Shown here piece after piece: positions 8,261 to 15,097 of a stretch of 27,598 bases of DNA. The stretch is taken from positions 1 to 27,598 of the forward strand of contig BNWW01000030.1 of assembly GCA_025999115.1 (NCBI GenBank), read 5' to 3'. Made by a program: the position numbers and the translations under genes. Positions within the stretch are counted from its first letter, which is position 1, and the number at the start of each line of letters is the position of its first letter. Origin of the DNA: Bacteroidia bacterium (GTDB lineage Bacteria; Bacteroidota; Bacteroidia; Bacteroidales; Azobacteroidaceae). Below the pieces are notes generated by a model, which had not been told where the DNA came from, did not search any database, and was given only the letters and a program-made list of their open reading frames with translations.

Positions 8261-10678
8261 ATGATTAAAATGTTTCGCACTAAAATTCTCATAATATGCA
8301 GCTACGTGATATTGTCGATCGCTTTTGTCGGCGGTATTTGGTGGGTGTACCGGGAATGGGCGAATTATAACAAGCAAATAGAACCTTATTCTCAAAATAC
8401 CGAATTGGTTGCATTGAGTAATACCTTGACAAATATGTACCGCGTGGAAGGTACTGTCGGCTTAATGACATTAGTAAGTAATTCAAATTTGAAACAAGAA
8501 TACGATTCATTGGTGTTGTCGGTGTTTACGCAAATCGATTCGATGCACCGGATTTCTTCCGAATCGCATTGGGCGCATCATTTGGATACATTACAGTCGT
8601 TATTTCAACGCAAACAACAAAATACGACCGAATTAGTCGAACTTTCCCGAACATATCAAACCGTTACCACACAAAAAATTTCCAAAGAAACTATTTTCAA
8701 TAAATACGACATCAAAGCTTTGGAAACAATATTGAATAATTGTAATCCGGTGGAGTTAACGAACGACACTGCTATTGTGATCAAAGAAAAAGGCGGTTTG
8801 TTCCGGCGAATCGGCCAAGCTATTAAAAATACGGGACCCGATACCGTACAAAATATTACCAGCAATTCCGTACTTTACCAGCAAGAAGTAATCATACCGA
8901 TGTTGCGCGATACGATTGTAGAATTTATCCGCGAAATGAATTACGCCGCTCAAAAGCGGAATGCCAAAGTAACTGCCGACATGATTACCAAACAGAACGA
9001 ATTGTATCGTGTAAACGGAGAAACTACTTCGCATATCAATTCGTTGATTTCGCAATTGCAAGAGGATGATTACCGGCGTCATATCGAAGCTTCGGATGCT
9101 CGTGAAGCCGCGATACAACATTCTTCACGGGTTGTAGCCCTGTTTGCTTTTATCGCATTTATTCTGGTATTTATTTTTATGGCATGGATATTGCGTTCGC
9201 TTTCACAAAATCAACGTCTGCATAATGAAATTGAAGCCAGCAAAAAACATACCGAAAACTTGTTGGCTTCGCGCGAAAAGTTGATGTTGATGATTTCCCA
9301 CGACATAAAAGCGCCCATCAGTTCGATTCTGGGCTATCTCGAATTGATGAAAAGCGATTTGTTTTCCGACGAATACAATGGCTTCATCAACAATATGCGC
9401 CATTCGGCCGTTCATATTTTGGATTTGGTGCGGAATCTGCTCGAATTTCATTCATTGGAAAGCAAACAACAAAAGAAAGATGTGTTGCGTTTCTCTCCTT
9501 ATTTATTGCTGACCGAAATCTATCAAAGTTTTCTACCCGAAGCGTTTAAAAAAGGATTGCAATATGATTTTGAATCCGATATTGATCAAAAGGAAACCTA
9601 TATCAGCGATCCGTATCGTATTCGTCAGATTGTCAATAATTTAATTTCTAATGCCATTAAATATACGCCTCAAAAAGGACAGATCGTATTGTCCGCTCGA
9701 TTAGATAAATCCAAACATCCGATACAAATGATTATTTCCGTCAAAGATAACGGACCGGGCATTAAAGAAACGGATTCCAAACGGATTTTCAACGAGTATC
9801 AACGTTTGGGTAGCGCTAACGGAATCGAAGGCGTGGGTTTGGGTTTGCATATCGCGAATCGTTTAGTGAAAATTTTGGGAGGGTCGATTTCCGTTGAATC
9901 GAAAGTCGGTAAAGGTTCAACTTTCAAACTGATTTTGCCAATGGATAAAATCGGCAATATTCCCGAAAAAGTTACGCTGTCAAAGAATGTTCCGATCAAA
10001 AAACCGATACGGGTTTTATTTATCGACGACGATATTATCCAATTAGATATGATTTCGCGATTGATGGAACGCGAAGGTATCCCGAACCGCACCTGTTCGA
10101 GCGCCTTGGAAGCCCTTTCTCTATTGCCGAAAGAACATTTCGATATTATTTTCTCGGATGTGAATATGCCGGATCTGACCGGCGTGGAATTAGTAAAACG
10201 CATTCGTATTTCCGAATTTAAAGATTCGATGACCATTCCGATTATCGGTCTGTCGGGCGCCGTGCTGTCGGACGAAGAATGTAAAGAAGCCGGATTTGCG
10301 GCCTTTGTAGAAAAACCGTTTACGGCCGACCAACTATTGAATACAATTTACGAATATACAGGCAATAAAAATATGGGATTCGAAGCATTTATTCAATTTG
10401 CCGGAGAAGACATTGCTGCCGGTAAATCCATCATCAGCACATTTGTGTCTGAAACGGAAAAAAATTACAATATCTTGTACCATGCTTTCGATGCGGATGA
10501 TTGGGATACTATTAAAAATGTTTCCCACAAAATGCTTCCGTTGATGAAGATGATTTCGACCGGAACTCTGGTTGATTTACTGCAAGATTACGCCAACGGT
10601 AACCAGTCGAAAGACAATCAAGACCTGCTTTTGGAGTTAATTTGGAAAAGCATCTGCGAAGCCAATCAATATCTTTAA
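8261..10678 (+). CDS. Hybrid sensor histidine kinase with receiver and HPt-like domains
   Basis: An 805-residue membrane kinase. Transmembrane helix 1 spans about 8-30 and helix 2 about 289-312. They enclose a roughly 260-residue periplasmic sensor region, largely helical and of no family I can name. The cytoplasmic part holds HisKA with H347 (MISHDIKAP), HATPase_c with an N box (NNLISNAIKYTP, 459-470), G1 (DNGPG, about 496) and G2 (GVGLGLHIANRL, about 524), then a receiver domain (FIDDD at 587-591, D633, K685). A C-terminal HPt-like helical segment carries H756 in VSHKMLPLM. This is a full four-step phosphorelay in one chain. It starts 8 bases after the sigma-54 regulator, so the two are co-transcribed, and the final acceptor is presumably D51 of that regulator. 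The signal is unknown. Confidence 0.93.
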   Translation: MIKMFRTKILIICSYVILSIAFVGGIWWVYREWANYNKQIEPYSQNTELVALSNTLTNMYRVEGTVGLMTLVSNSNLKQEYDSLVLSVFTQIDSMHRISSESHWAHHLDTLQSLFQRKQQNTTELVELSRTYQTVTTQKISKETIFNKYDIKALETILNNCNPVELTNDTAIVIKEKGGLFRRIGQAIKNTGPDTVQNITSNSVLYQQEVIIPMLRDTIVEFIREMNYAAQKRNAKVTADMITKQNELYRVNGETTSHINSLISQLQEDDYRRHIEASDAREAAIQHSSRVVALFAFIAFILVFIFMAWILRSLSQNQRLHNEIEASKKHTENLLASREKLMLMISHDIKAPISSILGYLELMKSDLFSDEYNGFINNMRHSAVHILDLVRNLLEFHSLESKQQKKDVLRFSPYLLLTEIYQSFLPEAFKKGLQYDFESDIDQKETYISDPYRIRQIVNNLISNAIKYTPQKGQIVLSARLDKSKHPIQMIISVKDNGPGIKETDSKRIFNEYQRLGSANGIEGVGLGLHIANRLVKILGGSISVESKVGKGSTFKLILPMDKIGNIPEKVTLSKNVPIKKPIRVLFIDDDIIQLDMISRLMEREGIPNRTCSSALEALSLLPKEHFDIIFSDVNMPDLTGVELVKRIRISEFKDSMTIPIIGLSGAVLSDEECKEAGFAAFVEKPFTADQLLNTIYEYTGNKNMGFEAFIQFAGEDIAAGKSIISTFVSETEKNYNILYHAFDADDWDTIKNVSHKMLPLMKMISTGTLVDLLQDYANGNQSKDNQDLLLELIWKSICEANQYL

Positions 10679-10708
10679 TGAATTGATGGTGTTCTGTTAA
10701 TTTTTTTG

Positions 10709-10716
10709 TACTTTTG
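10709..10716 (+). promoter_or_regulatory. -7 element upstream of serA
   Basis: TACTTTTG fits TAnnTTTG. It lies 30 bases before the ATG at 10746, within the 67-base gap after the kinase gene. The -33 region is poor. Confidence 0.45.
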
Positions 10717-10745
10717 CGCATTATTTCTAAATATTTGATGAGCAA

Positions 10746-11666
10746 ATGAAAATACTGATTGCTACCGAAAAGCCTTTCGCCGCAGAAGCCGTGAAGGGAA
10801 TCAAACAAGTAATAGACGAATCCGGGTTTGAAACCGTGTTATTGGAAAAATACACGGATAAAGCCGAGTTGTTGGCCGCTGCAAAAGAAGCCAATGCCAT
10901 CATCATTCGCAGTGATATTATTGATGCCGAAGTGTTGGCTGCCGCTCCGAATTTGAAAATTGTGGTGCGTGCCGGCGCCGGTTACGACAATGTGGATTTG
11001 GATGCCGCTACGGCTCATAAAGTCGTCGTGATGAATACCCCCGGACAAAATTCCAACGCCGTAGCTGAATTGGCTTTGGGTTTGATGGTTTATTCGGCGC
11101 GAAATTTTTACGACGGCAGTTCGGGAAGCGAACTTTTGGGTAAAAAATTAGGCATTCATGCTTACGGAAATGTCGGCCGCAATGTTGCTCGTATCGCCAA
11201 AGGTTTCGGTATGGAAATTTATGCTTACGATGCTTTTTGTCCGAAAGAAGTAATCGAAAAAGACGGTGTGAAAGCGCTTGATTCCGCCGATGAATTGTAC
11301 GAAAAATGCCAATATGTTTCCTTACATATTCCGGCAACCGGCGAAACCAAAAATTCAATCAATTACGCTTTATTGAGCAAAATGCCGAAAAAAGCCGTTC
11401 TCATCAATACTGCGCGTAAAGAAGTCATCCACGAAGCCGAATTGGTAAGATTGATGGAAGAGCGCACCGACTTCAAATATTTGACGGATATTATGCCGAA
11501 AAATCACGATGAAATGGTAGAAAAATTCCCGAAACGCTATTTTTCTACGCCGAAAAAAATGGGGGCGCAAACAAGTGAAGCTAACAACAACGCGGGGATT
11601 GCGGCGGCGCGGCAGATTGTGGATTTTTTTAAGACGGGAAGTACAAAATTTCAAGTCAATAGATAA
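10746..11666 (+). CDS. serA: D-3-phosphoglycerate dehydrogenase, short lysine-type form
   Basis: First step of serine synthesis: oxidation of 3-phosphoglycerate with NAD. The product is 306 residues, without the ACT or ASB regulatory domains of the E. coli-type enzyme. The nucleotide-binding fold shows an atypical glycine motif (HAYGNVGRNVA, 138-148) and the substrate-binding RAGAGYDNVD at 75-84. NTARKEVI gives the conserved Arg224. The catalytic histidine, normally in a PHxGxxT context, is replaced: the sequence reads STPKKMGAQTSEAN (267-280), with lysines at 270/271. This lysine variant is, from memory, usual in Bacteroidetes and in Entamoeba (called type IIIK). A phosphoserine aminotransferase gene often sits beside serA in relatives but is not seen here. 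It has its own promoter and is probably monocistronic. Confidence 0.9.
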   Translation: MKILIATEKPFAAEAVKGIKQVIDESGFETVLLEKYTDKAELLAAAKEANAIIIRSDIIDAEVLAAAPNLKIVVRAGAGYDNVDLDAATAHKVVVMNTPGQNSNAVAELALGLMVYSARNFYDGSSGSELLGKKLGIHAYGNVGRNVARIAKGFGMEIYAYDAFCPKEVIEKDGVKALDSADELYEKCQYVSLHIPATGETKNSINYALLSKMPKKAVLINTARKEVIHEAELVRLMEERTDFKYLTDIMPKNHDEMVEKFPKRYFSTPKKMGAQTSEANNNAGIAAARQIVDFFKTGSTKFQVNR

Positions 11667-11684
11667 GAATAAAAGTCTTGACTC

Positions 11685-11704
11685 ATTCCCGCGAAAGCGG
11701 GAAT
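11685..11704. repeat. REP-like hairpin with a GAAA tetraloop
   Basis: Perfect 8-base arms ATTCCCGC (11685-11692) and GCGGGAAT (11697-11704) close a GAAA loop. This motif (CATTCCCGCGAAAGCGGGAATC) is familiar to me as a dispersed intergenic repeat in several bacterial phyla; read through in one frame it gives SFPRKRESP. It lies 19 bases after the serA stop and may also stabilise or end that transcript, although no T-tract follows. Confidence 0.6.
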
Positions 11705-11720
11705 CTCCTGCAAAACCGTT

Positions 11721-11816
11721 AATAGTAATTGCAGTCAATTTGGTGCAATTCCAAAAAGCATGATTGCCAATAGTCGTTACCGAATTGGGAATAGAAATAG
11801 AAGACTTGCCCTGCCA
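11721..11816 (-). pseudogene. Remnant of a BspA-type leucine-rich repeat protein
   Basis: On the minus strand, one frame with no usable start reads SISIPNSVTTIGNHAF followed by WNCTKLTAITI. This is one full unit of the BspA-like LRR (LRR_5) family, whose consensus is IPxSVxxIGxxAFxxCxxLxxIxI. Upstream the frame meets a TAA within about 20 bases, and downstream it runs into the REP-like hairpin at 11685-11704. No further repeat units are visible. I infer the fossil of a surface LRR gene otherwise deleted, perhaps by recombination at the repeat. The rest of 11667-12013 holds only the hairpin and the promoter of the next gene. Confidence 0.65.
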
Positions 11817-11947
11817 TTTTAATAATTTTATTTACGTTGTAGTTATATCTTCATCGAAATTAATACGCAAAATTACAATAACCGAGCCGATTTTGTAAAT
11901 GTATATAAAAAGATTTGAATCCGCAAGCAAGAATTTTCCTATCCCCC

Positions 11948-11977
11948 TTGCAAACTTGATTTTTTCCCGTAAATTTG
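11948..11977 (+). promoter_or_regulatory. Promoter for the nucleoside permease gene
   Basis: TTGC at 11948-11951 is followed by an 18-base spacer and TAAATTTG at 11970-11977, close to the TTTG / TAnnTTTG consensus. Transcription would start near 11984, about 30 bases before the ATG at 12014. Confidence 0.55.
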
Positions 11978-12013
11978 TAACTTGTTCCGAAAAACAAATA
12001 AATAACACATATT

Positions 12014-13240
12014 ATGAGTATTAAATTACGATTAATCATCATGAATTTCCTCCAATTCTTCATTTGGGGGGCGTGGCTGATTTCTTTCGGCAGTTATGTC
12101 GGGAATGTCTTGCATTTCGATGGAGTACAAATCGGTAGTTTTTTCGCCATTATGGGCATTGCATCGCTGTTTATGCCGGCTTTGGTGGGTATTATCGCCG
12201 ACCGTTGGGTGCCGGCGCAAAAACTCTACGGCATTTGTCATCTTCTGGGTGCGGTGTTTTTGTTGGCCGCTTCGTTTCAAACCGATTATGCGCCGCTTTA
12301 TGTTTTGATGCTGTTGAGCGTGATGGTGTATATGCCGACTTTGGCCTTGAGTTACACAGTGGCTTATAATGCTTTAGCCAAAGAAAATAAGGATGTTGTG
12401 AAAGATTTTCCGCCAATTCGCGTGTGGGGAACCATCGGTTTTATCTGCGCCATGTGGACGGTCGATTTAACCGGTTTCAAAATTTCGGAAGTACAATTGT
12501 ATGTTTCGGCCATTTCATCGCTGATTTTGGGTATCTATTCGTTTTTTCTTCCGGCTTGCGAAGTCAATAAAAATCCTGAAAGTAAATCCTTGGTGGATGT
12601 TTTGGGTTTGCGTGCGTTTACTTTGTTCAAAGACAAACAAATGGCCGTTTTCTTCTTGTTTTCGATGTTATTGGGCGCCGCTTTGCAAATTACCAACGGA
12701 TTCGGCGATTTGTTTTTGAGCAGTTTTGCTGCGATTCCCGAATACGCTCATTCGTTTGGTGTGGAACATTCGGTCATTTTGCTTTCGGTTTCGCAAATTT
12801 CGGAAACGCTGTTTATTCTTACCATTCCGTTTTTCTTGAACCGTTTCGGCATCAAAAAAGTGATGTTGCTGAGTATGTTTGCTTGGGTTTTGCGCTTCGG
12901 TTTATTCGGCTTGGGAAATCCGGGAAGCGGGTTGCCCCTGCTCATTCTCTCGATGATTGTTTACGGAATGGCGTTTGACTTTTTCAATATTTCGGGTTCA
13001 CTTTATGTGGAACAAACGACCGATTCAAAAATCCGCGCCAGCGCACAAGGATTGTTTATGTTGATGACAAACGGAGTCGGCGCTATCATCGGATCGTATG
13101 CAGCCGGCGCTATTGTGAACCATTATGTAACTCAATCCGAAACACCGAATTGGCCGATGGCTTGGTACATTTTTGCGGCTTACGCCTTAATCATCGGTAT
13201 CTTGTTCGCTTTTTGTTTTAAAACTCCCAAAAAACAATGA
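12014..13240 (+). CDS. nupG: Nucleoside permease, NupG/XapB-type MFS transporter
   Basis: A 408-residue integral inner-membrane protein with about 12 hydrophobic segments, most likely a nucleoside:proton symporter. The start MSIKLRLIIMNFLQFFIWGAW is characteristic of the NHS family of the major facilitator superfamily, as are the loop ADRWVPAQKLY after helix 2 and RVWGTIGFICAMW in the middle of the N-terminal half. The C-terminal half has GSLYVEQTTDSKIRASAQGL, another family landmark. The length fits the family (about 410-420). The stop codon overlaps the start of purU by 4 bases (ATGA), so the two are translationally coupled. Pairing nucleoside salvage with a formyl-tetrahydrofolate enzyme suggests a shared purine or one-carbon context, which is inference. 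Confidence 0.88.
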   Translation: MSIKLRLIIMNFLQFFIWGAWLISFGSYVGNVLHFDGVQIGSFFAIMGIASLFMPALVGIIADRWVPAQKLYGICHLLGAVFLLAASFQTDYAPLYVLMLLSVMVYMPTLALSYTVAYNALAKENKDVVKDFPPIRVWGTIGFICAMWTVDLTGFKISEVQLYVSAISSLILGIYSFFLPACEVNKNPESKSLVDVLGLRAFTLFKDKQMAVFFLFSMLLGAALQITNGFGDLFLSSFAAIPEYAHSFGVEHSVILLSVSQISETLFILTIPFFLNRFGIKKVMLLSMFAWVLRFGLFGLGNPGSGLPLLILSMIVYGMAFDFFNISGSLYVEQTTDSKIRASAQGLFMLMTNGVGAIIGSYAAGAIVNHYVTQSETPNWPMAWYIFAAYALIIGILFAFCFKTPKKQ

Positions 13241-14094
13241 AACAGACGGCGATACTTTTGATGCACTCGCCCGACCGGCCAGGTTTGATTGCGACCATCA
13301 CGGAATTTATCCATTCCAACGGAGGAAATATCATTTACCTTGATCAGCACACAGATGTTGATCAAGGTATTTTCTTTATGCGAGTCGAATGGGATTTGAG
13401 CAATTTTGTGATTCCTTCCGATAAAATCGAGGAATATTTCGCCACTTTGTATTCGGTAAAATACGAAATCTCGTTCCGTTTGTACTTTAATGATTACCGG
13501 CCGCGAATGGCTATTTTCGTATCAAAGATGTCGCATTGCATTTACGACTTGTTGGCCAAATATACGGCCGGCGAATGGAATGTTGAAATCCCGTTGATTA
13601 TCAGCAATCATAAAAATTTGGAAGAAGTCGGAAAACGCTTCGATATTCCGTTCCATATTTTTCCGGTTACAAAAGAAAATAAAGCGGAACAAGAAGCGGC
13701 TGAATTGGCGTTATTAGCCGAATATAAAATTGATTTTATCGTTTTAGCACGTTATATGCAAGTAATTTCGGAAAAGATGATTGATCGTTATCCGAATAAA
13801 ATCATCAACATTCATCACTCGTTTTTACCGGCGTTTGTAGGGGCAAAACCTTATCACGCGGCTTTTGAGCGTGGTGTAAAACTAATCGGCGCCACAAGCC
13901 ATTATGTTACTACCGAATTGGATGCCGGCCCGATTATCGAACAAGATATTGTACGCATTTCCCACAAAGACAATGTGGAAACATTAGTGCATAAAGGTCG
14001 CGATTTGGAAAAAATTGTTCTTTCACGCGCTGTAGAAAAGCATGTTCAACGAAAAGTTTTAACTTACCAAAATAAGACGGTGGTGTTTAATTAA
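13237..14094 (+). CDS. purU: Formyltetrahydrofolate deformylase
   Basis: Hydrolyses 10-formyltetrahydrofolate to formate and tetrahydrofolate, balancing one-carbon pools and supplying formate for purine synthesis. The product is 285 residues. Residues about 5-85 are an ACT domain (MHSPDRPGLIATITEFI), the methionine/glycine-sensing module of PurU. Residues about 88-270 are the formyltransferase fold with the catalytic triad visible as N191 and H193 (NIHHSFLPAF) and D229 (TELDAGPII). The ACT domain and the HSFLPAF sequence separate PurU from PurN. It starts inside the last codons of the permease gene (ATGA overlap) and ends six bases before the convergent FISUMP gene. A perfect 11-base inverted repeat lies within its ACT-coding region (13336-13369). 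Confidence 0.95.
   Translation: MKQTAILLMHSPDRPGLIATITEFIHSNGGNIIYLDQHTDVDQGIFFMRVEWDLSNFVIPSDKIEEYFATLYSVKYEISFRLYFNDYRPRMAIFVSKMSHCIYDLLAKYTAGEWNVEIPLIISNHKNLEEVGKRFDIPFHIFPVTKENKAEQEAAELALLAEYKIDFIVLARYMQVISEKMIDRYPNKIINIHHSFLPAFVGAKPYHAAFERGVKLIGATSHYVTTELDAGPIIEQDIVRISHKDNVETLVHKGRDLEKIVLSRAVEKHVQRKVLTYQNKTVVFN
13336..13369. repeat. Perfect 11-base inverted repeat inside purU
   Basis: Arms TACCTTGATCA (13336-13346) and TGATCAAGGTA (13359-13369) are separated by 12 bases. It falls in codons for YLDQHTDVDQG, a conserved part of the ACT domain, so coding constraint (two LDQ/VDQ-like repeats) can explain part of it. In mRNA it would form a strong stem about 100 bases into the gene. Confidence 0.6.
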
Positions 14095-14099
14095 ATCCG

Positions 14100-14993
14100 T
14101 TATATCGGCAGCAAAACATCTTTCAGACAACGTATTTGGCGGGCATAATTGGGCGAACAAGGAGGAGATGCTTGACCGTCATCAAAACTTGTACATACGG
14201 GATGTTCAAGACCCCATGCCAACGGATAAGTTGTAGAATGCAAAATAGGTCCTCCTCCTACATAATCTTTTTGATTAACGGACGTGATTAATCCACCTTC
14301 TGCCGATATTATAATAGTTGCACCATTATTGAATGTAACAATTTCTACATATTTTCCATTGGCATCAGTATGAAAATTGAAATCTGTAATAGATTGTACG
14401 AACAATAATATCTCCGCATAAGTCGGCATACGCCATCCGGCTGGGCAAGGGTCGTTTTCGGGCGCCCATTTCGTGGCTCCGTTACCATCCCAAGCATCAT
14501 TCCATACGGATGTACCATCAAGAGGAACGGCTTCTGTTCCATTCCAATCCCATGCAACTTTACTGTTCCATTGATAATACATACCAATATCTCCGGGATT
14601 TTCGGCAAAAGTGCCGGGTGCGCCTACATTACAGGTAGCAACAATCAAACCGGACGTAAATTTTTCTCCGGTTTTACCTTGTGTATTGAGCGCATTCCAA
14701 CAATAGCCGTCCCATAAATAAACGCCTTCGCCGTCAAGTGCGGCAACATTGGTATTGTAAACAAGCATACCAACAGCGGAGAGGTCTTCATCTGCGGTAG
14801 AGCCGCCGACTTGCAGGATTTCTGCATCCTGTAAATTTACAACAGGCAGTTTCAGACCCAAATTAGATGGATTTGTTAAATCCAAAATCGCACTTTCGTG
14901 AGGGTTTTCGGCCGACCCGATTCGTAATTGACCGAATGTGATGGTTGTGATTGCCAATAAAATGGCAAATGTTAAAAAAATCACTTTTTTCAT
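14100..14993 (-). CDS. Secreted FISUMP-domain protein
   Basis: A 297-residue exported protein with a signal peptide (1-21, cleavage near TFG|QL). After a short segment rich in repeats typical of adhesin stalk proteins (ESAILDLTNPSNLGLKLP, then GMLVYNT and GVYLWDGYCWN), it ends in a FISUMP domain (Fibrobacter succinogenes major paralogous domain). Its hallmarks are YYQWNSK, the ENDPCPAGWRMPTYAEI block and the final ARQIRCLKD. Members are surface or outer-membrane-associated proteins of unknown function. No T9SS C-terminal sorting domain is visible, so secretion beyond the periplasm is uncertain. The gene has its own promoter (15052-15082) and lies 104 bases downstream of porE on the same strand; its end almost touches the end of purU. 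Confidence 0.82.
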   Translation of the reverse strand: MKKVIFLTFAILLAITTITFGQLRIGSAENPHESAILDLTNPSNLGLKLPVVNLQDAEILQVGGSTADEDLSAVGMLVYNTNVAALDGEGVYLWDGYCWNALNTQGKTGEKFTSGLIVATCNVGAPGTFAENPGDIGMYYQWNSKVAWDWNGTEAVPLDGTSVWNDAWDGNGATKWAPENDPCPAGWRMPTYAEILLFVQSITDFNFHTDANGKYVEIVTFNNGATIIISAEGGLITSVNQKDYVGGGPILHSTTYPLAWGLEHPVCTSFDDGQASPPCSPNYARQIRCLKDVLLPI

Positions 14994-15051
14994 ATTATTT
15001 AATTTAACAAAAATTAATGTAATTACGATATTGTTTTAATATATTAGCGTG

Positions 15052-15082
15052 CAAAATTATAACAATTCTTATTAAAAACAAT
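15052..15082 (-). promoter_or_regulatory. Promoter for the FISUMP gene
   Basis: Read on the minus strand: ATTG (15082-15079), a 19-base spacer, then TAATTTTG (15059-15052), matching TAnnTTTG with a near-consensus -33 box. The leader would be about 50 bases. It suggests that the FISUMP gene can be expressed separately from porE. Confidence 0.55.
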
Positions 15083-15097
15083 ATTTTATTTGGTTAA

